From assembly GCA_032718475.1 (NCBI GenBank), contig JAUCBJ010001114.1, positions 1 through 31,193 of the forward strand: DNA of 31,193 nt. Direction: 5' to 3'. This document shows positions 10,031-19,473 of this stretch, one piece after another; positions within the stretch are counted from its first letter, which is position 1; each line of letters opens with the position of its first letter. Made by a program: the position numbers and the translations under genes. Origin of the DNA: Nemertoderma westbladi. Taxonomy: Eukaryota; Xenacoelomorpha; Nemertodermatida; Nemertodermatidae. Under the pieces are notes generated by a model. It was not told the origin of the DNA. It searched no databases and saw nothing but the letters and a program-made list of their open reading frames with translations.

Positions 10031-10719
10031 ATATTCTAAATGTTTTTTACTAATTTCTGGAATATTGATTACGCGTAATGAAGAAACAAGATGTTTTTAA
10101 ACGTAAAAAAATATTATAGAATTAATTATATCAATTTGAGTGTTAAAATATATTTTGAAATTTAAAACTGTTTTCAGACTCGGAATCTACAGGGATGCAG
10201 GCTGTTTTAATGATATCTAGATTACATTCCAAAGGCGAAAAAATAAAGCCAACAGAGTTGGTTAAATATTGCTAAATAAGCATTTTTAACGGCTTTTTGT
10301 AGCTAAATAATTTGAAAATTGAAAACTCCAGCCAGGTCAGCTGCAGTAGCAGCCGGCGGCTAAAAATGGTTGTTGTATTAATGGTGGTGTACAACTTTTG
10401 GATATATTTTTATATAACTGGTGATATTTTCCTTTGCTAAAGAAAATGGTTTTTACGGAGCAGTTTAATTTAATTTAAGATGTTAAAAATTTTAATATAT
10501 TTTTATCAGTCTATGTACCTGAAGGATACCATTATTTCAGTAATATAATATAAATTAGCTTCTTTGGTTATTAAATTGATATATTTTTGATAGGTATTTT
10601 AAATTCTCAATTTAGGGAAAAGAGCAGGTGACAGAGGCACGTTATTTTAACCAAAACAATAAACTAAACACAATAGAACAGGTTATACAGTTTTATTTTT
10701 GAGAGTTATCAGCTAGCTG
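10031..10719. other. AT-rich intergenic DNA
   Basis: Apart from the outer inverted repeat arm near 10360-10450, nothing recognisable. Both strands are interrupted by frequent stops. Confidence 0.5.
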
Positions 10720-11374
10720 TTATTTGTGTCGAATTTCCCCACGAGAGGGATGAATTTTTATTGCGTCCAGTTTCCCCCCCCTATCTGACCAAATCGCCAG
10801 GGCGACATATTTTCTAACTTTACATCGCAGTGCGACATTATTTCTCAGTGTGACGGGATCTGAGATCCCGACCGGGTTAGATATGTACGCGTCACCGTTC
10901 TGCTGGGCAGTCGTGCTAGTTGCTTTGGCCGAAGGCCGTTGGGGAAAACAATAATAGTTTCTGTTGTTTCTCAATATTGATAACGCAGATGATAATAGCA
11001 CGTCGGTAGTGATACAGATGTAATAGCAGAAAAATACAGATTATTTGATAATAGCGGTGACGGTCATTAACTATGACCGGTCTGCACTGACTGAGTAAAT
11101 GAATCAACTGACCGGTAAATCAGTAATGTAGGATAATATATGGTTAACACACATGGATATTGATTTCACCTCTTACTGTACTTTGGCCCTCTGTACCCAA
11201 TGGATGCTTTCCTATCTCTAATCACGTGCTTCCCTCCCCACTATTGGCTAATATATTAATTGTCACTTTGGCACTCCCTGGAGTGTTTTCCCCCGCTGCT
11301 AGCCTCTACTAGCTGTATTCCCTCCGAGGTGGTTTGACCTCTCACCTCTCTCTGTGGCTTTGGGGCTTGTGTCG
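10720..11374. other. Unassigned segment, possible old mobile remnant
   Basis: Base composition is less AT-rich than on either side. Short motifs recur: GGGCGACATATTT and GTGCGACATTATT near 10800-10840, GATAATAGC near 10990 and 11047, and GACCGGT near 11076 and 11110. The minus strand has a 93-codon frame (10720-11001) without a recognised domain. From about 11165 to 11374 the plus strand is pyrimidine-rich. An eroded transposon is possible but unproven. Confidence 0.35.
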
Positions 11375-11398
11375 CCCCCCCCCCCCCCCCCCCCCCCC
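11375..11398. repeat. C homopolymer of 24
   Basis: Uninterrupted run of 24 C, directly next to the hairpin at 11400-11449. Confidence 0.9.
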
Positions 11399-11399
11399 A

Positions 11400-11449
11400 A
11401 TGTTGGTTATGAGACGAGATTAATATTGGTAATCTCGTATCCCCAACAT
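11400..11449. repeat. Imperfect hairpin next to the C run
   Basis: ATGTTGG plus GAGACGAGATT on the left (11400-11421) pair with AATCTCGTATC plus CCAACAT on the right (11431-11449) around a 9-base loop. No downstream coding or RNA context explains it. It may be a transposon end. Confidence 0.6.
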
Positions 11450-11685
11450 ATTGCTAAAATGCCACTGGTCCCATTTTCTGGTGGGTAATGAAGTGGAATT
11501 GAATCCGCTTACACTCAGTATGTCCCTACGCCATACATTTATGTGTATCCAGTATGTCACCGCGTCATTATTAGGTTGTTCTTCAAGAAAGTTTGAGTGC
11601 ATAACTACAGATAATTCCCCACAAATAAATAAAATTAGATTCGCCATTGTTCATAATTAGCACTTTATAACTATTTACATCATTG
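11450..11685. other. No feature seen
   Basis: Short open frames on both strands (about 70 codons) overlap each other here and show no domain, so no gene is called. Confidence 0.4.
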
Positions 11686-11688
11686 TGT

Positions 11689-12130
11689 GCAAAGTAGCAC
11701 TATGCAGCGTTATGACCCGAGTTTAATTATGCACCGAGCGAGAGAAACGAGGGAGGTTTACATAAATAAACAAGGGTCTTTTACGCTGAAAAGTGACCTT
11801 TGCAAGCAATGATGTATGCAAATTGGTTACATTATGTCAACTTATCAGCGTTCGGTATGTGAAGATAGGATTTTATGGGTACTCATTTATACAATTTAAT
11901 TATATACTATGGAATATAAGTGAAATTTATTAACAGGTACACAGAATAAGCAGCACTCATTAACATAAATGGAAATATTATATTCTGGAATACTGTAATT
12001 GAAGTTGTTTCCATGTCATTGATTACTTTGCAGCGTTCCGTCCTATAGGCCGCAACGCTGCAAAGTAGTACTTTGCAGCGTTACGAGTAATTCACCAGAA
12101 CGCTGTTAAATTGACATAATGTAACAAATG
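11689..12130. repeat. TGCAGCGTT-based repeat cluster
   Basis: A 26-bp sequence around AAGTAGCACTATGCAGCG (11690) recurs directly at about 12063. The 13-mer ACTTTGCAGCGTT and its complement make a perfect palindromic stem at 12025-12037 and 12054-12066, and a further direct copy follows at 12068. A longer inverted repeat pairs 11818-11853 with 12093-12130 (core TTACATTATGTCAA). Together these suggest the remains of one inverted-repeat transposon with subterminal motifs. Confidence 0.6.
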
Positions 12131-12410
12131 CTTTTACGGCCCTCGTTCAATTATTCAGTCGTTCTTCAGACGAAAGTCATTATTTCGTCAGGATTGTTGA
12201 CAGTGTTTTTCATATCACTTAGCTGTTTTTACTAGAAGAGCGCAGTTTGATAGATAAGTGAGGTTCACATGTTACGTATATTTAAGAGATAATACATTTG
12301 TCATCACTTATGTCCTATAACATTCTAAATTAAATTACATTGTGTTAAGAATTACAATTACGACAGTAATCAGTAAACATAACACCGTCAGGCCTACAAG
12401 AATAAGAACA
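12131..12410. other. No feature seen
   Basis: AT-rich sequence without convincing coding frame, tandem repeat or RNA signal. Confidence 0.4.
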
Positions 12411-12414
12411 GTTC

Positions 12415-12900
12415 GTCTGTCAGCCGCTAGTGGCTACATGTTTAAACATTAAATGTCTTTCCATTTCTTTGCTTTTAATCCGTTCAAGATGAAACTTGGC
12501 AGATATGTACTAGACGATTAGCTGTATGTTTCAAGGGAGGCTAATCCGTCTGCAGTTCTCAATTTTGCCTTTAGAGGGCGAAATGTGTAATAGTGAAATC
12601 CATTTCTTATTTAGTTAATTGTATAATCCCTTCAAGTTGAAATTTGTGAGATATGTAGTAGAACACACTACACGAGTTGGCCTACTAGAACACAGACTGT
12701 GTCTTTGTGGGGACGGTAATCGATCTGCACTTCTCCAGTCTGCCGCTAGAGGGCGATATACCTGAAAATGGTAAGCTTCCCCATTTCGTTGACTGTAATC
12801 CGTTTAAGCTGAATATTGGCTTGGCATATTTTATGTACTACCACATGTTTGTGAGGATGTTGATCGGCCCGCAGTTCTTCAGTCTGCCGCTAGAGGAAGC
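12415..12900 (+). repeat. Three-copy dispersed repeat with CTCF-like motifs
   Basis: Copies begin near 12477, 12626 and 12790 with TAATCC-TTCAAG-TGAAA-TTGGCA-ATATGTA and end near 12580, 12756 and 12900 with CTGCAGTTCTCCAGTCTGCC then GCTAGAGGGCG. A partial end, CAGCCGCTAGTGGC, lies at 12421-12434. The ends contain CCGCTAGAGGGCGA (12743-12756), CCTTTAGAGGGCGA (12568-12581) and CCGCTAGAGGAAGC (12887-12900). The first fits the published CTCF core consensus at 13 of 14 positions. The repeat unit looks like a short interspersed element; its family is unknown. Confidence 0.7.
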
Positions 12901-12904
12901 ATAT

Positions 12905-13439
12905 ATACGTAACATGTCAACCTCTCTTATCTTTCAAAAACTTATTGATTGAAAGAACCTTTACAATTCGAATGCGCTCTTTTATATAGTGAAAACAGAT
13001 AAGTGATATGGAAAACAAAATAGCCAGCCGAGAGCGGCAATAATGGACGGATACATTGCCATCAATATTGTTGTAATAAATTACGCGCCTATGTAGGACA
13101 GCAACCCAACCACGAAACATTGGGCAATATTACCGCCTGTACAATATACATTGTACACACACACAAATAGTATATTTGTATGTTTAAAAAAACAGTGTTT
13201 GTAATATAAGATCTAAGATCATAACAATTTTTAAAACATCATTAATAAGGGGTCGTTATCCCCCCTTAAAAAAATAAAATTTTGTATAGGCCTAGCAATA
13301 GTTTACGTAAAAACACTAGCTAAGGTACCAAGGTAAACTAGCTAATATGATAATTTATTTTACTCGAGATATTAGATTCTATCTAGAGATTTTAAGAGTC
13401 AATGATGCAAAATGCCAACAAACATCAACTACGTGCTTA
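12905..13439. other. AT-rich intergenic DNA
   Basis: No coding signal. It contains a short CA-rich run near 13150-13165 and a GGGG-TCGTTAT-CCCC small palindrome near 13250-13264. Confidence 0.4.
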
Positions 13440-14206
13440 TAGTCCGGCAGCCACAGAGGTATACCGAATTTTTTTGGACGGGTTTAATTTTTTTGATGTT
13501 TTGAGTTCTATTAGGTCCCACTTAATGGGGAAATGGCGATCGATTATATCATTTTTGAAATAACGACCTAGTTGCTAAGGACCACATAATCCTAATTTAA
13601 GGCATAGCAACTGAAAAACAGCATGCCATAATGGATTAAAATCTTCTACAAAGTCAATGTAGTTCATTAACGAAAAAATGTGAATCTTTTTTGTCTGATT
13701 TTAGATCTTGTTGCTATGGAGACGATATGAAATGACTTAGTTTCCATGAATACGGGTATTTGTTGCTAATCATACTTCTACACAAAATTGATGTGGGTGG
13801 TGCATATTACTGTACTTAGGGAAAAACATTATTAACAAAGTGATAGACACATGTATCATTTAATTTCACGTCCAGTTTTCATTTGGAAAGATACAGCGAT
13901 AGCGCTGTGATGCCTTCATTTCCATAGTCGAACACTTCAATAGTTTCTCTGAAATTTTCCTATTTCCGATCAAAATTACAACCAGTTCAAGTCCAACAGT
14001 TAATATAGAATTCCGGTTGCTAAGCTTTCATAGAAATTGATGTATTTCAGAGAAACGGATCATAAATTTCAAATTGCCCAAGGTGTCAAAGTGTATAAAT
14101 CACTTTTTTACGTTAAGAGGTTCCCTAGGCACTGAAACATTCAATAAATGTAATCCGTCCAAAACTTTTCGGTTGGGCCAAATAGAGACACGTGGCTGCC
14201 CGACTA
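13440..14206. mobile_element. Inverted-repeat element (MITE-like), 767 bp
   Basis: The left end starts TAGTCCGGCAGCCAC; the complement of the right end starts TAGTCGGGCAGCCAC, 14 of 15 identical. Similarity continues imperfectly for about 50 bp, including GTTTTGGACGG-type sequence. TTA flanks both ends (13437-13439 and 14207-14209). A 3-bp TTA duplication would fit PIF/Harbinger; reading it instead as TA would fit Tc1/mariner, and the palindromic ends do not decide. There is no open frame of useful length, so it is non-autonomous. Confidence 0.75.
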
Positions 14207-14726
14207 TTAGTGGGTTTAACAAATTAATTTAAATTAAAACATTAAGGGAAATGAGCTGGTTACAGTTATTTTATTTCCCTTGCGGTCAATTTGCGCTTAA
14301 GATCACTTTCGGTCAATGTGCGCCACTATCTGTATTTTAAATAGCGATATTTTTACTCGCAATATTTTTTACTTGCTATATTTTCCAACACTCGATATTT
14401 TTACTACCGGTATATTTTTCACCAACACCGATTTGCCAGAGAGATAAGAACACATTTGCCCGCGCCAATTGAGCAATATTTCGCAATATATATATCGTAT
14501 ATATATATATATATATATTTATATTATAATCGCAATATTTCGAAAACCGCTGTGAGACAAGCAATAATATGTTCTTTAAGCATTTGCAAGTTTTACGGCT
14601 ACTTTTAAACATAAAATATAAATTTATATTATACATGTCTTGACAATAACCCTATACCGCAGACATATTTCATTCAATTTAATATGAAGGATGTATTCGA
14701 ATTGTAATTTATACTTTTATTTATAC
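14207..14726. repeat. AT-rich DNA with CGATATTTTTACT-type repeats
   Basis: Irregular repeats of about 20 bp (CGATATTTTTACTCG, GCAATATTTTTTACTTG, CTCGATATTTTTACTACC) lie at about 14343-14430. GGTCAATTTGCGC and GGTCAATGTGCGC occur at 14284 and 14311. A TA microsatellite spans about 14484-14520. No gene is seen. Confidence 0.55.
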
Positions 14727-15128
14727 TAGTTTTAAACGGGATCCCGATCCCGATCCCGCAAAACAGGCGAAAAATGCAATCCCGATGCCGATCCCGACTC
14801 TTTTTGACCGGGATCCCCAAGTTTAAATATTGAAGTAAATTTCTGATAAATAGTTGCAGCAGAAAGGAAATGTTTTGATTATCGAATTTGTATGTCAGTA
14901 AACCATCCAGGAATTAATTGCAAAATAATTTTAATATAACTTTATATTACTAATATTTCAGAAGTGTAAGATAAAGTGAGTGTTACCCAAAACCCGTCAC
15001 ATATATTAATAACTTTAAGGAATTTAATCCAAAATTGCAATCCCGATCCCGAAAAACGGGATCCCGAGAGTGATAATCCCGATCCCGATCCCAGAAATCC
15101 CGAAAAGTCTGATCCCTTTTAAACACTG
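14727..15128. mobile_element. GATCCC-rich element, possibly hAT-like
   Basis: Clusters of GATCCC (about 14739-14816 and 15038-15115) border an AT-rich centre. The outer ends are roughly inverted: TAGTTTTAAACGGGATC on the left and, reading inward from the right, CAGTGTTTAAAAGGGATC. A CAGTG-type end recalls hAT transposons. No target duplication was found, so this is tentative. Confidence 0.45.
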
Positions 15129-15966
15129 AACAGCTCAGTAAGCAACGGTTTCGTAAACAAGCTTTATAAGTTCACTACCAAAACTAGTCTATGAGACGAA
15201 ATAACAACAAAATAATTCATATTTATTTACTTGAACCACTTCAGATTATTAACAAATCATCTCTAAACAGAATTGTTCTAGCAATTTGCGGTCAAAAAAC
15301 TTTTGTCAATTGAACTCCAGATGGATTTGAACCTGCCAATCACGGACCTATTTGCGATATATCTGTCAAAAGTGAACGAACAAGTAGCAATATAGTTTTA
15401 TAGCTAGATAGCCGCCACATAGTAACAATATTTTCAGCCCATGGGTTCACCACTGCATCTGTATCCTTCCAAAGCGCTATTATTAACTGCATTTGCTGTC
15501 TTTGCGGGAGCACAGCCACCGCGTACCACCTACTAGATTGCACCCACAACGACAAGCCACTATCGTTCTGGATGAAATAATTTTATTTAATTTATAACTG
15601 TTATCTGTTTAATTTAACTCAAACTTTTATCGTACATTTTATCTATTTTACCAGTTTCTAATTTTATTGTTTTATTATTTAATGTTTTTCTTGTTGAGCC
15701 TAATCCCGGCTTATTTCCGATTATTTAGATTATTAACAAACTCCTCACGGTCAATGATGAAACACCCTTTTGTGTATCAGTTTCTGTTTCAAGATGCATA
15801 AAGGTATATCAAACTATTTATTGGAAGGAAATCGGCCCTGCCTAATTAACATAATTGTCCTTACTAACATGCATTTTCTATACAAACAAGACAACTAAAG
15901 GGGTTCTTAATATCTCATGGAATTTTTTATATATTTAAAAACAACATATGAATAACAAAATTCCAT
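15129..15966. other. AT-rich intergenic DNA, one B-box-like motif
   Basis: No gene is recognised. On the minus strand 15323-15333 reads GGTTCAAATCC, a match to the Pol III B-box, but no good A-box or cloverleaf was found around it. It could be the relic of a tRNA-derived SINE. CATGGAATTTT at 15916 and AAAATTCCATG at 15957 form a small stem next to the G run. Confidence 0.4.
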
Positions 15967-15990
15967 GGGGGGGGGGGGGGGGGGGGGGGG
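15967..15990. repeat. G homopolymer of 24
   Basis: Uninterrupted run of 24 G. Seen from the TBL3 transcript strand it is a C run just past the probable polyadenylation site. Confidence 0.9.
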
Positions 15991-15998
15991 CTTTGTGT

Positions 15999-16004
15999 TT
16001 TATT
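15999..16004 (-). promoter_or_regulatory. TBL3 polyadenylation signal AATAAA
   Basis: AATAAA on the minus strand, about 170 bp after the TBL3 stop codon, in the context CAATAAAACACAAAG. No other AATAAA is closer. Confidence 0.6.
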
Positions 16005-16173
16005 GACTTATCGTAAGTTTAAAAATTTACCATCAATTTCCAAATATAGTTAGAATTTTAATGTATTATAATTTGTAATTTAAGTTTTAAAATACAAATA
16101 TATTGTTAGACTTCGCCGCTGCCATCTCACCACCAACAATTATCAGCATTAATATAAGCAGATTATTTTATCG

Positions 16174-18903
16174 CTACAAACAGCTACTAACAGCTTGTCG
16201 TTTGTTTCTTTTATGACGCAATAACGATTTATGTTTTCTTTTGAACTGATCTTTCTTTATAACAAGAAGAGCAGCTTCAGTATCACTGAGCGTTATATTA
16301 GAGTTGCTTTTAGAATTATTAGAAACATCGTCAACCATATTGTCTATGTCGTTTGCGATTTCAATATCAGAATCGGCATCTACCTCAGTAGAATCAATCC
16401 ATTGTGATGACGTCATCGCGTTATTACTTATAGGATCTAACATGACGTCATCCGATTGCTCTGTATCCACCTGGTTTACAGTTCGCTTTAGTTTATCTAT
16501 TCTATTTATATCATTACGAAGGTCGACGCAGCTAAACCGGTCCACATCTCCGTTATCCAACGGCGCGTCCACTGTCGACCTCATCTGCTTCCAGGTTAAA
16601 CCGAGAAACGCGCTGGACTGATGCAGCCGACTCAACCTAGCGAAGTGGCGCTCGGTGTAGGGCAGGAGGGACTCCAGACAGGACTGGGCGCTAGGCAACG
16701 CGAGCAACTCGTCTGGAGTGAACGCGTTCAGTGCGATGTTGAGCGCGAACTGGGAGACGTAGGAAAACTTCGAGTTGGTATTCCATGAGCTGAAGAACCG
16801 GAGCAGAACATCTAACCGCGTCGGCGATAAATCCCCGATAATATCCGAGAGAGACGAGTTCGCTTCAGCAGCGGAATCCGTAATAATTCGCGTGAGGATG
16901 TTGAGTAATCGTTTCGGCTGCTCCAAATCCAACGTCAGTGTTATCGCTTTAATAAATTCCTTATTTTGTATTAAATTAGATAATTCCTGTTCCGAATTGA
17001 TTAAACTTCTTTTTTTATCGAAATCCAGTTGTTGTTCTTCCGCGGTTGTGTCTCTCCACACGATTATCCGGGAATCCGAACCTCCGCTAACGATACGCGA
17101 CTCCCCAACATCCACCGCCAACCCCCAAACCTTCCCCTCGTGTTTATCAACCGTCTCAACGCAATCGTCCGTCTTCAACGTCCACAACTTTACCAAACCG
17201 TCGGTTCCCGCGCTCACAATCTGGAGACCCCGACGTAGAAAGGCGATTCGCAACACCGCCGACTCGTGGCCTTCCAGCGTCTTTATGCACGACAGTTCGT
17301 TGAGACTCCACAGCCGGATGGTTGTGTCGCCGGAGCAGGACGCTACAAGCGCCTCAGACGGCGCGAACTCAACGTCCCACACGCCGCGTTTATGTCCCGT
17401 AAGCGTCCCGATACAGTGGCCTGTGCGGACACCCCACAGTTTAACCAACTTATCGTGGCTCCCGCTCGCGACCAGCCGCTCGTTGGGCGACAACGCTAGA
17501 CTCGTTATCTCTTTGTCGTGCGCTTTCTGCGTCCACAACGCCGCTAGAGAGACCGGCTGTGCGGCTGAGTCGCGGTTAACTAGCGAACCATCGAGACTCC
17601 AGTATTTGATGGTTAGATCGAGGGAAGTCGTTATAATAAAGTCGCCGGCTAGATTGGAACCCAAAGCCGCTGTAACTACGTGGGTGTGTCCCGTAGCAAC
17701 GGCCACAGCAACCAATGAAGGCTCAGTATCGAATCTCCATAAACAAACGCTGTGGTCCTTAGAACATGACAACAACATTGTGAATTGATTGTAGGCAGAC
17801 AGAGAGAGAACACTGTCCGTGTGGTGTTCCACTACGATACAACCCCAAGTTTTAATGTCGTAAAGTTTAATAGAATTGGAGTTGGTTGCCACGGCGATGT
17901 GGTTGCAATCCGCCCCGAGGAAACAAATATCATGAATTTGGTCGACATTGGCGCAAAATTGACGTTCGATATTGAGTTTATCGAGTGTAAATAACGTTAT
18001 TATTTGGTCGGTATTCGTTGTGGCTACGTTGTTTTGAACGATAACTGCGTGGCTAAATCCAATACCGGTACGCCGTTTCGTGTCTCTATTGGATTCCAAT
18101 TCTAAACCGGATTTAAGATCCCAGATTCTTAACACCCCTCTCTCGCCAGCCGAAATCATCCGCTCCAAGCCGCTTATTAATAGCGACTCAATAACCTCAA
18201 ATGTAGTTATTGTTTTAACGACTTTGTAGTTAACCGCATCCCAAATGATAATCGATTGATCTCTACCGGCGCTTACCAACGTTCTGTCCTTATTTGTCCA
18301 CAGCAGAGAGGTAATGATACCACAGTGGTTGGTAAGAGATACCGCGGGTTTATCAGAAGAAAGTAAATCCCAAATGCGAATCTGACAGTCGATTGTAGAA
18401 GCTACGGCCAAGAATTGAGAGTTATTGCTGAAACATATAGCGCTGGATGGCCCTTGGATGCCCTTGAAGCAATGGGTGCAGTATTTACCCACCATGTCCC
18501 AGCAAAACACGCGGCCGTCACTACCTGATGTCGCCAACAGTTTCGAAGTCAAATCGCACTTCATAAAGAAAATGGAACTTCGGTGCAAAGATTTCCATAT
18601 TTTAGTGGGCGGATCGGTTCCCAAACGATCACTGAACTCCCATTGACGGATTAGTTGGGATTTTCCAGCCGTTATTACGTGGTTTCCGTCCGGGGTTACA
18701 GTGAACGATGTTATGTCGTCGCCATCTTCGTGTTCCAGTTTGTATTCAACTTTTCCCGTCGTAACATTGAAAAGGTTCAACAGATTACCACAGGGACACA
18801 ACAAATACGGTTTGTCTGGCCACGAGGCAACCTGTCCACTGGTGTAGAAAGGTTCCTGTTGATCAATAGCAGATAAATGTTCGCATAATTTTGAGGTCGC
18901 CAT
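16174..18903 (-). CDS. TBL3: TBL3/UTP13-like SSU processome WD-repeat protein
   Basis: A 909-residue protein. TBL3 (yeast Utp13) is part of the UTP-B complex of the small-subunit processome, which binds U3 snoRNP and the 5' external spacer of pre-rRNA in the nucleolus and is needed for early 18S rRNA processing. WD repeats, about 13, run from residue 63 to 617 (for example LVASGSHDKLVKLWGV at 478-493 and LVASCSGDTTIRLW at 519-532), as expected for two tandem propellers. The Utp13 C-terminal helical domain spans about 635-775. An acidic Asp/Ser-rich linker (800-875) and a strongly basic end (KRKHKSLLRHKRNKR) follow. It is longer than human TBL3 (about 808 residues), mainly through this tail. 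The Met at 18903 has A at -3 and G at +4, and the N-terminus lines up with known family members, so it looks full length. No intron interrupts it, unlike vertebrate TBL3. It has no frameshift and is GC-richer than its surroundings. Family assignment is secure. Confidence 0.95.
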   Translation of the reverse strand: MATSKLCEHLSAIDQQEPFYTSGQVASWPDKPYLLCPCGNLLNLFNVTTGKVEYKLEHEDGDDITSFTVTPDGNHVITAGKSQLIRQWEFSDRLGTDPPTKIWKSLHRSSIFFMKCDLTSKLLATSGSDGRVFCWDMVGKYCTHCFKGIQGPSSAICFSNNSQFLAVASTIDCQIRIWDLLSSDKPAVSLTNHCGIITSLLWTNKDRTLVSAGRDQSIIIWDAVNYKVVKTITTFEVIESLLISGLERMISAGERGVLRIWDLKSGLELESNRDTKRRTGIGFSHAVIVQNNVATTNTDQIITLFTLDKLNIERQFCANVDQIHDICFLGADCNHIAVATNSNSIKLYDIKTWGCIVVEHHTDSVLSLSAYNQFTMLLSCSKDHSVCLWRFDTEPSLVAVAVATGHTHVVTAALGSNLAGDFIITTSLDLTIKYWSLDGSLVNRDSAAQPVSLAALWTQKAHDKEITSLALSPNERLVASGSHDKLVKLWGVRTGHCIGTLTGHKRGVWDVEFAPSEALVASCSGDTTIRLWSLNELSCIKTLEGHESAVLRIAFLRRGLQIVSAGTDGLVKLWTLKTDDCVETVDKHEGKVWGLAVDVGESRIVSGGSDSRIIVWRDTTAEEQQLDFDKKRSLINSEQELSNLIQNKEFIKAITLTLDLEQPKRLLNILTRIITDSAAEANSSLSDIIGDLSPTRLDVLLRFFSSWNTNSKFSYVSQFALNIALNAFTPDELLALPSAQSCLESLLPYTERHFARLSRLHQSSAFLGLTWKQMRSTVDAPLDNGDVDRFSCVDLRNDINRIDKLKRTVNQVDTEQSDDVMLDPISNNAMTSSQWIDSTEVDADSDIEIANDIDNMVDDVSNNSKSNSNITLSDTEAALLVIKKDQFKRKHKSLLRHKRNKRQAVSSCL

Positions 18904-19473
18904 TATTCTATATTTTATTTTAAAAAATAATGTAGCCTATTAGCCTAATTCTGTATTTACTACGTAGGCCTACTGACGTAGGTAGGACAGTTGTGACAGC
19001 ATGAGGCACGGTGCTTCTCTATAGGCCTACCAGCCTACTAGCTGACTAGGACTCCGGTAGCAACTCAGCAACTACAGAACTAGCTGACTACTGGACCTGA
19101 CCACTGGATGGACTAGTACTGGTACCATGGCGTACCGTACATTGCAGCATTGAGAATGTACGTTTTGGTTTTGCAGTTATATTATCGGTACGTCAGGCCT
19201 ACTACAGTACTATAGGCCTAATGATCAACTATTCCAGCAAGTAAGTGCCTAGTTAGATCTGTAAATTACAGTAGGTCAGGTACCAGGGTAACGCCTACAG
19301 TATACAGCTAAGCACGCCAAAAAAACAACGCTACTCCACTGCGTGACTGCTCATAACTTAATTACCGGAAGCTACATCAGCAGTCAGCTGATTCTGCATT
19401 GACACCTGTACGTGTACAGTAGTACATAGTAGGCGTATTTGCCAGACTGACGTCATAATTTACCGGCCCTCCC
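18904..19473. other. TBL3 upstream region
   Basis: This is where the TBL3 promoter must lie. No TATA or known element could be fixed. TAGGCCTA-type palindromes occur around 18965, 19021 and 19211 with an AGGCCTAC at 19195, and CTAGCTGACTA occurs twice (about 19037 and 19081). The region is rich in CTAG and GTAC. Confidence 0.4.

Larger units (their letters stand above)
8661..10391. repeat. Outer inverted repeat around a nested element
   Basis: The 32 bp at 8661-8692 and at 10360-10391 are inverted copies with one mismatch (core ATTAATGGTGGTGTA on the right). A second inverted match lies further out, CATTTTCGTTAGCAAA at 8522-8537 against 10433-10448, so the older element may span about 8520-10450. 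The element at 8785-10030 sits inside it. No transposase remains. Confidence 0.65.

Noticed and set aside
10720-11001. 93-codon minus-strand gene
   Set aside because: No domain, and it overlaps low-complexity C and T runs. Kept only as a possible mobile remnant.
11420-11660. Overlapping 69-75-codon frames on both strands
   Set aside because: Short, mutually overlapping and without recognisable motifs, as expected by chance.
14735-15115. Regulatory cluster made of GATCCC sites
   Set aside because: The sites lie at both ends of a discrete segment with roughly inverted borders, which fits transposon subterminal repeats better.
15323-15333. Minus-strand tRNA gene from the B-box match
   Set aside because: No A-box at the right distance, no acceptor stem and no cloverleaf could be drawn.
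16775-17788. 337-codon plus-strand frame opposite TBL3
   Set aside because: Antisense shadow of a GC-rich conserved gene, with no domain resemblance.
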